A stretch of DNA of 64,000 bases from Ureibacillus terrenus (GCF_006569205.1 NZ_VIGD01000011.1:1-64000); one strand, 5' to 3'; numbered from the stretch's first letter, positions 19,435 to 29,420 are shown. Notes: generated by a model from the letters alone, not told the origin. Made by a program: numbers and translations.

Positions 19435-20979
19435 TTAATGGGATACTTCGTTTACGGAAATGCCAGTTTGAGCGCGAACTTCAACTTCGTTGTATTTTAC
19501 AACGTCAGCTTCTCTAGATAATATTGTGCCAAGCCATCCGCAGATGAAGCCGACTGGTACAGAAATGATAGCAGGGTTCGTTAATGTTACCAATGGCGTA
19601 CCTACGAAAATTGCTTTACCAGGCTCTGGATTCCATACGTTCGGTGATACTGCCACCATGACTAAAGCAGTAATTAATCCACCGATAATCGCCCATACAG
19701 CTCCATTTGAATTGAAACGTTTCCAGTAAATTGTATAAATGATTACTGGCAAGTTGGCAGAAGCTGCAATACAGAATGCCAATGATACAAGGAACGCTAC
19801 GTTTAATGTTTGTGCTCCCAAAGCAAGTAAAATGGAAATTACAGAGATCACTAATGAACCGATACGTGCCGCCATCACTTGTTGTTTTTCAGTAATTTTG
19901 CCTTTTTTGATAATCTGACCATAAATGTCATGGGATAAAGCAGAAGCACCGGAAAGTACGAGACCGGCAACTACCGCCAAAATTGTCGCGAACGCAACGG
20001 CTGAAACGAAAGCAAATAGTATATCTCCGCCTAATTCTTCGGCAAGCAATGGTGCCGCCATGTTACCGGCAGGGTTTGCAGCAACGATTGTGTCTTTACC
20101 AACGAATGCTGCCGCGCCGAAGCCTAAGAAAATTGTCAACACATAGAAGATACCTACAATCCAAGTAGCCCAAATTACGGATGAACGTGCAGTTTGAGCA
20201 TCTTTAACTGTAAAGAAACGCATTAGAATGTGTGGCAAACCAGCTGTACCCAAAACTAACGCTAATAATGTAGAAATTGTATTAATGCCGTTTGTATATA
20301 ACAAACCTGGATTTAAATATGCCTCTCCAGCATCAGTGGCAGTAGCCATTTCTGAGAACATTCTGAAAATACTGAAATCGAATTTTAATAAAACAAGGAA
20401 TGAAATAACTACAGTACCAAACATTAATAATACAGCTTTAATAATTTGCACCCAAGATGTAGCAGTCATTCCGCCGAATAATACGTAGATTGTCATCATG
20501 ACGCCCACGATTAATACAGACACCCAATAAGGAATACCGAATAATAATTGAATTAGTGCACCTGCACCTACAAGCTGGGCGATCATGTAGAACAATACGA
20601 TAACGATTGTACTCAAAGCAGCCGCTCCACGAACTTTTGCCATTTCAAAGCGCGCTGTGATCATATCAGCCAATGTAAACTTCCCAAGGTTGCGCAATGG
20701 TTCGGCAACGATGTATAACACAACCAAATACGCTACAAGGTAACCGATAGAGAAGTAGAAACCGTCATATCCGTATAATGCAACGGAACCGGCGATCCCC
20801 AAGAATGAAGCAGCAGACAGATAATCCCCCGAAATAGCAAGTCCATTTTGCCAGCCTTTTAGGCCGCCTCCGGCAGTGTAGAAATCACTTGCAGTAGTAG
20901 TTCGTTTTGAAGCCCAATAAGTGATGTACAATGTTACTACGACAATAGCCAAGAACATTACAATCGATGTTAGACTCAT
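19435..20979 (-). CDS. Cation/acetate symporter (SSS family)
   Basis: Sodium:solute symporter of 514 residues with about 13 membrane segments, resembling ActP/YwcA. AGGGLKGWQNGLAISGDYLSAASFLG near residues 36-61 and the GDILFAFVSAVAFATILAVVAGL block are typical of the acetate/monocarboxylate branch. It should take up acetate or other short acids with Na+ or H+. Its ATG overlaps the stop of the upstream DUF485 gene by four bases, so the two are translationally coupled. It fits the other genes here for growth on non-sugar carbon. Confidence 0.9.
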   Translation of the reverse strand: MSLTSIVMFLAIVVVTLYITYWASKRTTTASDFYTAGGGLKGWQNGLAISGDYLSAASFLGIAGSVALYGYDGFYFSIGYLVAYLVVLYIVAEPLRNLGKFTLADMITARFEMAKVRGAAALSTIVIVLFYMIAQLVGAGALIQLLFGIPYWVSVLIVGVMMTIYVLFGGMTATSWVQIIKAVLLMFGTVVISFLVLLKFDFSIFRMFSEMATATDAGEAYLNPGLLYTNGINTISTLLALVLGTAGLPHILMRFFTVKDAQTARSSVIWATWIVGIFYVLTIFLGFGAAAFVGKDTIVAANPAGNMAAPLLAEELGGDILFAFVSAVAFATILAVVAGLVLSGASALSHDIYGQIIKKGKITEKQQVMAARIGSLVISVISILLALGAQTLNVAFLVSLAFCIAASANLPVIIYTIYWKRFNSNGAVWAIIGGLITALVMVAVSPNVWNPEPGKAIFVGTPLVTLTNPAIISVPVGFICGWLGTILSREADVVKYNEVEVRAQTGISVNEVSH

Positions 20980-21302
20980 TGACCAGCACCTCTTTCATAT
21001 TCTTCTATGATTTCTTTTGCTTCTTTGTCAAATTTGTTGGCTCTTCCTACATAAAAGTGTGCCAGTCCCCAAACCATGATGAAAAGACCAAAAGAATAGA
21101 ACCATACCCAAGTAATTTCCCCAATTGCTTTTTGATGCAAAATTTTTGTGTAAGATGTCAGTACTGGTAGCAACATATAAAGTACAAAGAAAATGACTGT
21201 CATCGTCCAGAGGAAAGCATTTTTCTTTCTGGATAACTGTCTGAACGATTCCATTTTGGCGATTTTTTCATAATCAATTGGTTTACCGCCTTTTTTCTCC
21301 AT
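20976..21302 (-). CDS. DUF485 membrane protein, partner of the acetate symporter
   Basis: Protein of 108 residues with two membrane segments, of the DUF485 (YjcH/YwcB) family nearly always found just before an ActP-type symporter. The ATG at 21300-21302 is preferred over one two codons earlier because AAAGGGGGT is then properly spaced. The direct role of DUF485 is unknown; coupling with the symporter suggests a subunit or assembly factor. Confidence 0.88.
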   Translation of the reverse strand: MEKKGGKPIDYEKIAKMESFRQLSRKKNAFLWTMTVIFFVLYMLLPVLTSYTKILHQKAIGEITWVWFYSFGLFIMVWGLAHFYVGRANKFDKEAKEIIEEYERGAGQ

Positions 21303-22844
<1,542 letters not shown>

Positions 22845-22848
22845 ACAA

Positions 22849-22889
22849 AAAAAGCGCCTTCTCCCTGATAAGGAAAATGGCGCTTCAAC
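22849..22889 (-). terminator. Terminator after the coiled-coil gene
   Basis: On the minus strand, AAGCGCC-rich stem pairing with GGCGCTT, then a run of seven T. Confidence 0.8.
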
Positions 22890-22897
22890 AATTCTGC

Positions 22898-23752
22898 TCA
22901 ATTAAGTTTTGAAATGGTCAAACCTTTAAAGTTTGACACCGTCAAAGTATTTGTCACATCGCTGACCCAGATGACCGCGTCTTCGGTCGTTCTGATGAAC
23001 ACCCCGGTGCTTTGGCCATTCCGGTCGGTAATCATGATGCGGTCTCCGAAACGGAAATAGGAAAGAGAATCTTTGAAAGAGTTTTCGATGGACTCCAGCC
23101 GCTTGGAAAGGCTGGTCAGATTATCGTTCAGTTGATTCGTCAGATTTTTCATTGCTTCCTGGAAATGATTTCTCCCTTTTTCGGCTTCTTTTTTTATATC
23201 TTCACACTGCTGTTGAACTTCGCTTAAATGCTTCTTCATCTGACGGAATTCTTTATGCATTTCAGAAACGCGTTCCATCGATTGTTCATATTGTTCCAAC
23301 ATCCTGTTCATTTGGCCGGCCGTTTGCTCATGGATTTCTTCCATCTGTTCATTGATCTGATTGTATTGATTGCGGATGAACTGCTGTTGCCCCTGAATTT
23401 TTTCATCCACGTCCTTCGTGATCTGCGGCATGTCTTTCCTGAAAAATTCCGAAAAGGCTTCCAGCATGTTTTCCTGTTTTATCACCTTTTCCTTTAACCA
23501 GCCTATCTGATTCTCTATCGACTGTATCGCCGCCTGATGCAAGACCGCCTGATTTTCGCTGAACTCCCGGATTCTGCCTGTTGCAAACCGTATCTGATCA
23601 TGCAAGCTGGCGTAATGCCGGCCGATGAAATGTTTCAATTCATCAAAAGGGCCGGACGCAAAGAAGGTTTGATTGTTCCCGATGACTTGCCTTCCATTTT
23701 CAGTTTTATAAAGATGATTCATTTCCGGTGAAAAATATACTGAGCTTTTCAT
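22898..23752 (-). CDS. Coiled-coil protein with C-terminal SH3/Sm-like domain
   Basis: Uncharacterised protein of 284 residues. After about 90 residues of mixed sequence comes a long Gln/Glu/Lys-rich coiled coil (about 95-230). The last 50 residues, from FRFGDRIMITD to KGLTISKL, are predicted beta and align along their length with the 58-residue protein encoded just upstream, including the shared pattern GDxIxI, GxF, AxxWVxD, LT and GxTIxK. There is no signal peptide or membrane segment. GGGAGAA precedes the ATG at 23752. A spore-coat or scaffold role is a guess from the architecture in a spore-former; the sequence alone shows only the paralogy. Confidence 0.8.
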   Translation of the reverse strand: MKSSVYFSPEMNHLYKTENGRQVIGNNQTFFASGPFDELKHFIGRHYASLHDQIRFATGRIREFSENQAVLHQAAIQSIENQIGWLKEKVIKQENMLEAFSEFFRKDMPQITKDVDEKIQGQQQFIRNQYNQINEQMEEIHEQTAGQMNRMLEQYEQSMERVSEMHKEFRQMKKHLSEVQQQCEDIKKEAEKGRNHFQEAMKNLTNQLNDNLTSLSKRLESIENSFKDSLSYFRFGDRIMITDRNGQSTGVFIRTTEDAVIWVSDVTNTLTVSNFKGLTISKLN

Positions 23753-23885
23753 ATGCGTTCTCCCAGGTTTAACGTAGTCACTATACTTTATGGGCAAACA
23801 TCCGGGATGGAAAGGGCGGACGCCTAAATCGGTACCGCTTGTCCCCGCAATCAATCAGCCGTATTTAGTCGTAAATTTCCAATAA

Positions 23886-23924
23886 GAAAAGGTCAAACCT
23901 GTAGCTGCAAGTCTGACCTTTTCC
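23886..23924 (-). terminator. Terminator between the two paralogous genes
   Basis: On the minus strand, AAAAGGTCAGAC pairs with GTTTGACCTTTTC. It separates transcription of the small gene from the coiled-coil gene. Confidence 0.75.
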
Positions 23925-23933
23925 GGCAAAACA

Positions 23934-24110
23934 TTATGCTTTTGCGATGGTTACCCCGTCAAGATCTGTTCTGGCGAGTGTCAAGCTTCCTCCGATATCA
24001 GTCACCCAAACCAACGCGTTGTTATCGATCGCTAGAAAAATGCCAAGTTGATCTGCAAATGAAGGGCTTCTTACAATGATTTTATCACCCAATTGGAATT
24101 TGTTTTGCAT
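23934..24110 (-). CDS. Small SH3/Sm-like protein, paralogue of the neighbour's C-terminus
   Basis: Protein of 58 residues starting MQNKFQLGDKIIV and ending GVTIAKA, probably a single small beta-barrel. It is essentially the stand-alone form of the C-terminal domain of the next gene. The start at 24110 is set by GGAGGTGA 8 bases upstream; an in-frame ATG six codons earlier overlaps that ribosome site and has none of its own. Function unknown; similar small folds bind RNA, peptides or coat partners. Confidence 0.78.
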   Translation of the reverse strand: MQNKFQLGDKIIVRSPSFADQLGIFLAIDNNALVWVTDIGGSLTLARTDLDGVTIAKA

Positions 24111-24729
24111 ATTTCTGGTCACCTCCATTTTTGAATCTACTATATAAAATGCAGTTTCAAATAAGAGGAACAGGCAGATGTACTAGATTCTAGTAATTTT
24201 TTGATAAAATCAAGCCCCGCCGACCGGTGCCCATATTCTATCAATACGAATCATGAGAGGAAAAAGATGGCTTCAATCGTTTTCCCTCTATGAACCGGAC
24301 AGACTATATTTCATATAACAAAACTAGTTTTCATCCAAAAAATGATGCTTGCATGTCCAGATCAATCTTGTGGAAAATGTTTTTCGCAAAAAAATGATTA
24401 TATAAAAATGAATACTGCAGCAATTCCCCCGAATCATTTATATAAAATCCCCATTTACGCTTCCTTTTGCAAAAAACTCCGGATTTGCCGGCGATCCCTT
24501 GTTAATTTTTGTAAAAACACCCTGTCAGGATTTGAATTTTTTGTTAAAGAAGCAATTAAAATATTCATTATAATGAAATAAAATTCATAAAATTTATAAG
24601 GCAAGTTGATTCTACATAGGATTTCTTCCCTTCTATATATGGATTCTATGTTTTTTCTATAAATATTTTATAAATTTGAAGTAGGCTGCTCCGTTTTCAA
24701 GGGGTATAATAGATTTATGGAGGTCGAAC
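24111..24729. other. Gene-free AT-rich region
   Basis: No frame here has a convincing ribosome site or protein-like composition. It probably contains the divergent promoters for the small SH3-like gene and the orphan repeat gene. I see no repeat or RNA motif. Confidence 0.5.
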
Positions 24730-26121
24730 ATGTTAAAAATCAAAAAAATCGAATTTATCAAAGCCGTATATGATGAATCTTTATCCCATAATATTTTTTC
24801 CATAGCCAATATCTACTTTTCGAACTATCCGCCCATTTTAGGTGCGTTGATATACTGGAAGAAAAATAATTCGCGCTCCGAATTTACCCGTGAAGGCGAA
24901 TATAAATTCTATTATAATCTCGATGATATTACTTATTTTGCAGCTGTGAAATTTCCCAAACATACAAAATTGACCCGGGACCAAAAACAGGAACTTTCCT
25001 ATATTCTGCTGGATGAACGGGGATCCATCGGCACTTATACATTCAAAACCCACCCAAGCCGAAAAAAGCGGTTTAATCCGAAAAAAACGCTGGAAAAACT
25101 GAACATCCCCGAAGACTTTGACGTCACATCGATTCCCGTCCATTACGGGCCGATCATGGATGAACAAAGCGTAAAAGAAATTCAAAAACTTCATCCGAAT
25201 TGGTCAACACAATTTATCATCGATTATTGTTACTGGCGTTATCGGCTGATTAAAATGCATCCTACTGAATTCGAACCATATTTGAAATATGTGGATTTCG
25301 CTTATGTCTGCTATGCATGCGACCAAATCACGGAAAAATACTTGATTGATCATTTGGATCTGGTCGACGTTTCCGCTTTGCAGTACAACTATCCCGTACT
25401 TGCGCGGCTTTCTGCATCTTTCAAAAAGTATATGATTGAGGAATTGGTCCGTAACAATCAGGAAATCAACCCGCATTTTTCGGATGAAATCGACAAGTTT
25501 ATCGAAGATGATACGTATTTCAGTGAATATGCGACCATCGATTTACTGGATGAGGACTTGTTTGATGAGGAAGAAGAAAAAGTAGAATTCCAATTTTTCG
25601 AGTTCGACCGTGGTCCATACAAGTGGCCGGGCAGCGAACATCTGGTTACAGGCATTCCTTCCCTCGCCTGCCAGTTGTATGACGACATGGGATTCAAAAA
25701 GCCGACGAACGAAGAAATGGATGAACAATTTGCCAAATATAATGAACAGCAAATTTCGCTGATCAGCGCCATTTTGGAGCCCCATTGGCTGAACCGGTAC
25801 AAAGACCGGATCGATTGGAAAGCGGCCTGTTTATACAACAAACATTTGACGGATGAGTTTTTGACGGAACATATTGATTACGTGGATTTTGAATGTCTGG
25901 GGAACAATCTGAGCTGTGTGTTGTCCGAGGGATTCATCGAAAAATATATAAACCAGTTCAACCATGACAAACCGGTCCCGCTAATTATCCGGTTTTTAAC
26001 GGCGCAGATGTATTTAAATCACAAAGATAAAATCAAAGTGAACTCCGAATTGCTCTACCAATATTATGACAGCATCGGAGCTCCGGAGTATCAACGTCTC
26101 CTTGAGCTGTTGGACGAATAG
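24730..26121 (+). CDS. Uncharacterised repeat protein, 463 residues
   Basis: I do not recognise a named family. The protein is acidic, soluble and without signal peptide. Two stretches of about 54 residues, from about 184 and 357, align as Y-x3-(V/I)D(F/W), then Cys, (I/L)T(E/D), L-x-(D/E)H(L/I)D-x-VD and F-x-KY. The motif LSEGFIEKYINQ recalls the 'LSEEFIEKHKDKVNW'-type repeats of phage, viral and bacterial unknown proteins. An acidic linker (DLLDEDLFDEEEE, about 275) lies between them. GGAGG precedes the ATG by 6 bases and a terminator follows. Probably a protein-interaction scaffold, but that is inference. Confidence 0.75.
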   Translation: MLKIKKIEFIKAVYDESLSHNIFSIANIYFSNYPPILGALIYWKKNNSRSEFTREGEYKFYYNLDDITYFAAVKFPKHTKLTRDQKQELSYILLDERGSIGTYTFKTHPSRKKRFNPKKTLEKLNIPEDFDVTSIPVHYGPIMDEQSVKEIQKLHPNWSTQFIIDYCYWRYRLIKMHPTEFEPYLKYVDFAYVCYACDQITEKYLIDHLDLVDVSALQYNYPVLARLSASFKKYMIEELVRNNQEINPHFSDEIDKFIEDDTYFSEYATIDLLDEDLFDEEEEKVEFQFFEFDRGPYKWPGSEHLVTGIPSLACQLYDDMGFKKPTNEEMDEQFAKYNEQQISLISAILEPHWLNRYKDRIDWKAACLYNKHLTDEFLTEHIDYVDFECLGNNLSCVLSEGFIEKYINQFNHDKPVPLIIRFLTAQMYLNHKDKIKVNSELLYQYYDSIGAPEYQRLLELLDE

Positions 26122-26127
26122 GCAGCA

Positions 26128-26163
26128 GAACGCCATTTTCCGTTAAAATGGTGTTCTTTTTTT
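26128..26163 (+). terminator. Terminator after the orphan repeat gene
   Basis: AGAACgCCATTTT / AAAATGGtGTTCT followed by TTTTTT. Confidence 0.85.
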
Positions 26164-26173
26164 GTGCATAAAA

Positions 26174-26217
26174 TTAGACAACCTTACTTGTTCTTTCCGA
26201 CAAGCAAGGTTGTCTAA
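26174..26217. repeat. Long inverted repeat between convergent genes
   Basis: 18-base arms TTAGACAACCTTaCTTGT / ACAAGcAAGGTTGTCTAA with a single mismatch and an 8-base loop. There is no good T run on either side, so it is a poor intrinsic terminator although it lies downstream of the small minus-strand gene. Confidence 0.7.
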
Positions 26218-26302
26218 CCGACTCGAATGTTCAACGTTCCCAAATTACTAACCTCACTTTTCTGCAATCTCCTCGCCTTTCGATAAATATTTCAACGAAT
26301 CA

Positions 26303-26464
26303 TCATGATTCTGTGTTTTCTTTCACTTTGCGGGCATGTTCATTAAACCGGTCCAGTTGTTCTTGTGAAAGCTGTTCGATAAAGTTTGAAAAATTGATTG
26401 GCTGAAGGCCGAATTGCTCGCATTTCGTTACGTAATATTCATACCCTTCTTGATATGTTGTCAT
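26303..26464 (-). CDS. Small uncharacterised protein, 53 residues
   Basis: Short gene with strong signals: a near-consensus promoter upstream, GAGGAGTGG before the ATG at 26464 and a stop at 26303. The product begins MTTYQEGYEYYVTKCEQFGL and ends in a charged helix. It is soluble, with one Cys, and rich in Gln, Glu and Tyr. I do not recognise a family, though the layout resembles small Bacillales regulators and spore proteins. It has its own transcript between the orphan repeat gene and yqeY. Confidence 0.7.
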   Translation of the reverse strand: MTTYQEGYEYYVTKCEQFGLQPINFSNFIEQLSQEQLDRFNEHARKVKENTES

Positions 26465-26516
26465 ATCCAACCACTCCTCACTTGTTGTACTATAACAGAT
26501 TAATTTTGATGTTTCT

Positions 26517-26545
26517 AATATAGTACAGTTTTAATTTTCTGTCAA
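26517..26545 (-). promoter_or_regulatory. Sigma-A promoter of the 53-residue gene
   Basis: On the minus strand, TTGACA (26545-26540), 17-base spacer, TATATT (26522-26517), about 50 bases before the start codon. Confidence 0.8.
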
Positions 26546-26552
26546 TATAAAT

Positions 26553-26589
26553 TTAAAAGACTTGTCTAAATTTTTAAACAAGTCTTTTA
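26553..26589 (-). terminator. Terminator after yqeY
   Basis: On the minus strand, AAAGACTTGT / ACAAGTCTTT followed by TTAAATTT. Confidence 0.78.
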
Positions 26590-26608
26590 TTTACCTCTAT
26601 TCTATGAA

Positions 26609-27034
26609 TTAAATGAGGCTTTTAACCACTTTGGCGATTGTGGCACCGTCCGCTTTTCCCGCAAGGAGCGGTTTTGCGATTTTCATGGCCTCTCCCATGT
26701 TCATGCCTTTTGTAATGCCGGCTTTCACTAGGGCATCGGCAATTTCTTCTTCGGATAACTGTTTAGGCAAGAAACTTTGCAAAATTTGGAGTTTGCGGTT
26801 TTCTTTTTCAATCAAATCTTCCCTTCCTGCCTGTTTCGCTCCTTCAAGGGCCTGGTGTGTCTGTTTCACTTCACGGTTCACGACCGCAATCTCTTCTTCA
26901 AAGGTCAGCTCGGAACCCTTTTCCTTCTCCGCCTGATCAAGCGCCGATTTCAGCAGAGTTAAAACCGCTTTGGCAACTGTATCCTTTTCTTTCATCGCCT
27001 GTTTCAACTGATCAAAAACATCCTTTTTCATCAT
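26609..27034 (-). CDS. yqeY: GatB/YqeY domain protein
   Basis: Protein of 141 residues matching YqeY along its full length: an N-terminal helical bundle and a C-terminal tail domain like that of GatB (the amidotransferase that repairs mischarged tRNA). Typical sequence includes LTLLKSAL, LQILQSFLPKQLSEEEI and GKADGATIAKVVKSLI. It may bind tRNA, but the physiological role is unknown. GGGGGAA precedes a double ATG. Unlike B. subtilis, rpsU is not adjacent. Confidence 0.93.
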   Translation of the reverse strand: MMKKDVFDQLKQAMKEKDTVAKAVLTLLKSALDQAEKEKGSELTFEEEIAVVNREVKQTHQALEGAKQAGREDLIEKENRKLQILQSFLPKQLSEEEIADALVKAGITKGMNMGEAMKIAKPLLAGKADGATIAKVVKSLI

Positions 27035-27179
27035 AAATAATATTCCCCCTTTAATGGATTATGAAACATTTAGAAATGCCGCTTTATAAATGAAATAACA
27101 TTATTTCTAATAATATTCAAGAAATGGAATTTGCAGATGGTTTGTCGGAACATCCGAAAAAGATTTTTTTCGGTTACTC

Positions 27180-27208
27180 TGTACAAAAAGCTGTTTTCAA
27201 GCTATACT
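27180..27208 (+). promoter_or_regulatory. Promoter of the thiT transcript
   Basis: TGTACA, a 17-base spacer and TATACT, ending about 30 bases before the TPP aptamer. Confidence 0.55.
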
Positions 27209-27237
27209 TATGGCGACAATTCAATCAAACCAAACGA

Positions 27238-27332
27238 AACCACAGGGGGAGCTATGTGCTGAGAGTGAACAACTCCGTGTTGTTCTGACCCTTTGAACCT
27301 GTAAGGTAATGCTTGCGCAGGGATTGTGGGAT
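27238..27332 (+). ncRNA. TPP riboswitch aptamer (THI element)
   Basis: The conserved parts are present in order: a closing stem of CCACA with TGTGG, CTGAGAG, ACCCTTTGAACCTG, a variable helix with GGTAATGC, and GCGCAGGGA. It binds thiamine pyrophosphate. It lies upstream of the thiamine transporter gene, so high TPP should shut off uptake. The expression platform follows as a separate feature. Confidence 0.95.
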
Positions 27333-27376
27333 CGAGAATATTCGTTGTATGAGGACCAGGTGTCTCTTTACATATT

Positions 27377-27415
27377 CTCCCCTGAGGTTTCCAATTTTTG
27401 GAGGGGAGTTTTTTT
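27377..27415 (+). terminator. Riboswitch terminator overlapping the thiT ribosome site
   Basis: CTCCCCT (27377-27383) pairs with AGGGGAG (27402-27408), followed by seven T that run directly into the ATG at 27416. The right arm is itself the ribosome-binding site of thiT, so the hairpin both terminates and hides the Shine-Dalgarno sequence. Confidence 0.82.
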
Positions 27416-27997
27416 ATGAACAAAATTCGGCTGCAGGCGCTTATTGAAGCCTCATTTTTCGCGGCATTCGCATTAATTTTGGACTTGCTGCCGTCCATTA
27501 AAATTGGTCCATGGATTTCGATTTCCTTTGCAATGGTGCCAATCTTTATTTTAGCATTCCGCTGGGGAATTACGGTGAGCTTCATATCCGGCTTCATATG
27601 GGGGCTGTTGCAATTGGCAACTGGAGATGCCTATATTTTGACCTTCCTGCAATTCTTGATCGAATACTTTATCGCCTTTGCCTTTATCGGCTTTGCCGGG
27701 CTCATGTACAAGCCGATCCAACGGGCATTCTTCAAAGAACAAAATAAAGTGAAAGGCATCGGTTTTGCCGTTCTGGCGGTCTTCATCGGAAGCGTTGCCC
27801 GCTATTTTTGGCATTTTTTGGCCGGCGTCATTTTTTGGGCGGAATATGCTCCTGAAGGGATGTCGCCAATTCTTTATTCTTTCATTGTCAACGGCTCCAC
27901 AATGGCCGGCTCGGCGATTTTGTGCTCCATTGTTTTGATTCTTCTCCTTTCTGCCGCACCGCGGCTAATTCAGCGGAAAGGCGTCAACTTTAAGTAA
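27416..27997 (+). CDS. thiT: Thiamine ECF-transporter S component
   Basis: ThiT/YuaJ-type substrate-binding membrane subunit of 193 residues with about six membrane segments, which binds thiamine and works with the shared energy-coupling module (EcfT and two ATPases, not in this window). Typical sequence: an early EASFFAAFALILDLLP, then GPWISISFAMVPIF, and GLLQLATGDAYILTFLQFLIEY. The ATG at 27416 directly follows the terminator T run; a TTG six codons earlier lies inside the ribosome site and is rejected. The upstream TPP riboswitch confirms the function. Confidence 0.95.
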   Translation: MNKIRLQALIEASFFAAFALILDLLPSIKIGPWISISFAMVPIFILAFRWGITVSFISGFIWGLLQLATGDAYILTFLQFLIEYFIAFAFIGFAGLMYKPIQRAFFKEQNKVKGIGFAVLAVFIGSVARYFWHFLAGVIFWAEYAPEGMSPILYSFIVNGSTMAGSAILCSIVLILLLSAAPRLIQRKGVNFK

Positions 27998-28021
27998 GCA
28001 GTTTCCTTATATTTGTGCTGG

Positions 28022-28067
28022 ACTGTCCGGAAAGGGATTCTCCCTCTTTCCGGACAGTTCTTTTTTT
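28022..28067 (+). terminator. Terminator after thiT
   Basis: ACTGTCCGGAAAG / CTTTCCGGACAGT followed by TCTTTTTTT. Confidence 0.9.
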
Positions 28068-28333
28068 ATTTTCGATTTTACTAGAATAATATTATTTTTT
28101 CTGTAAAAATAATCGGTTTTTCTCGATTATAAAAGCTCGAAAACCTTCAGATGCCTTTATACAGTTGTTTCCCATCTGTTCGGTAGATTTAAAAACTTCA
28201 AAAAATTTATTTTCAAAGCAATAATCAGAATTTTTATTGTTGATAAAAAATTATTTTAATATATAATTGATTACATTAAAGAATTCATCATTTTTACTAT
28301 AAAAACAGTTTAAACAAGAAGGGGTTTGCAGCT

Positions 28334-29377
28334 ATGAAGGATTTCTTTAACAAACTATTAACAGGCATGAGTTTGGGGATAGTCGTTTGTTTAATTCCAA
28401 ACGCGCTTGTCGGAGAGATATTAAAATTGATTATACCTCATGCGGGCCCTCTTGAAACGGTCCTTACCTCCGTTTTGAACGCCTCTGTGCTTGTGATGAG
28501 CCTGCTTCCTGTCATCATGGGGGTGCTGATCGGCATCCAATTCAAATTGAATCCGGTGCAGATGTGTTCGATTGGCCTTGCCGCATTTATCGGAAGCGGT
28601 GTGACGACCATTGCGGAAGACGGCACAATCACCATGGCCGGCATCGGCACAGTCATCAATATCGGGATTACCGCAGCCCTTGCCACATTGTTCGTCAAAT
28701 TCCTGGATGCCAAACTAAAAGAGTGGACATTGTTGTTGATGCCCGCGCTCACCATTTTCATTCCGGGTTTGATCGGTTTGGCCATTTTGCCATATGTCCG
28801 GAGCGCAAGTTTGGCCATCGGTGAAGGCATTATTTACTTGACCAATCTCCAACCGGTTTTGATGGGCATGTTAATAGCCATGGTATTTTCGGTGCTTATT
28901 CTTTCCCCTATTTCCACAATCGGGGTCGCAACGGCCATCATGATTTCGGGAGTCGCAGCGGGCGCCGCAAACCTAGGCGTCGCCGCTTCAGGAGTCGGCA
29001 TGTGCATCGCGGCCTATAAAGCGAACAATTTGGGAACGGCGATTGCCCACATCGCTTCGGCGAAAATTCAAATGCGCAACTTCTTTATGAAACCGAAAAT
29101 CGCCCTTCCGATGATTTTGACGGCAGCCATTTTAGGCGCCCTATCCGGCGTGCTGCAAATTACCGGGACGCCGTATAGCGCCGGTTTTGGACTTGCCGGT
29201 TTTGTCGGACCTTTAAAATATCTGGATTTGGCCGGATGGAATGTTGAAAGTGTGACCATCGCCGTCACAATGTTTATCGTCCTTCCTGTCATTTTAAACC
29301 TCTTTTTCATCAAATTGTTCGAAAAGAAATTCAAATGGATTGAATCCCGGGATTATCTGGTTTCCTATGAAAATTAA
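28334..29377 (+). CDS. PTS EIIC-like membrane protein (PTS_EIIC_2/PfoR family)
   Basis: Hydrophobic protein of 347 residues with about nine or ten membrane segments. MKDFFNKLLTGMSLGIVVCLIPNAL at the N-terminus and GIGTVINIGITAAL resemble the PTS_EIIC_2 family, also annotated as PfoR-like regulators. No EIIA or EIIB gene lies near, so it may be a sugar permease using shared partners or a non-PTS carrier or sensor. GAAGGGG precedes the ATG. It is monocistronic with a strong terminator. Confidence 0.78.
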   Translation: MKDFFNKLLTGMSLGIVVCLIPNALVGEILKLIIPHAGPLETVLTSVLNASVLVMSLLPVIMGVLIGIQFKLNPVQMCSIGLAAFIGSGVTTIAEDGTITMAGIGTVINIGITAALATLFVKFLDAKLKEWTLLLMPALTIFIPGLIGLAILPYVRSASLAIGEGIIYLTNLQPVLMGMLIAMVFSVLILSPISTIGVATAIMISGVAAGAANLGVAASGVGMCIAAYKANNLGTAIAHIASAKIQMRNFFMKPKIALPMILTAAILGALSGVLQITGTPYSAGFGLAGFVGPLKYLDLAGWNVESVTIAVTMFIVLPVILNLFFIKLFEKKFKWIESRDYLVSYEN

Positions 29378-29384
29378 CAAATCC

Positions 29385-29420
29385 TGGGCTATCCTATATT
29401 TAATAGGATAGCCCATTTTT
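29385..29420 (+). terminator. Terminator after the EIIC-like gene
   Basis: Perfect stem TGGGCTATCCTAT / ATAGGATAGCCCA followed by TTTTT. Confidence 0.9.

Noticed and set aside
28334..29377. Complete PTS sugar transporter
   Set aside because: Only an EIIC-like protein is present; no EIIA or EIIB domain or gene adjoins it.
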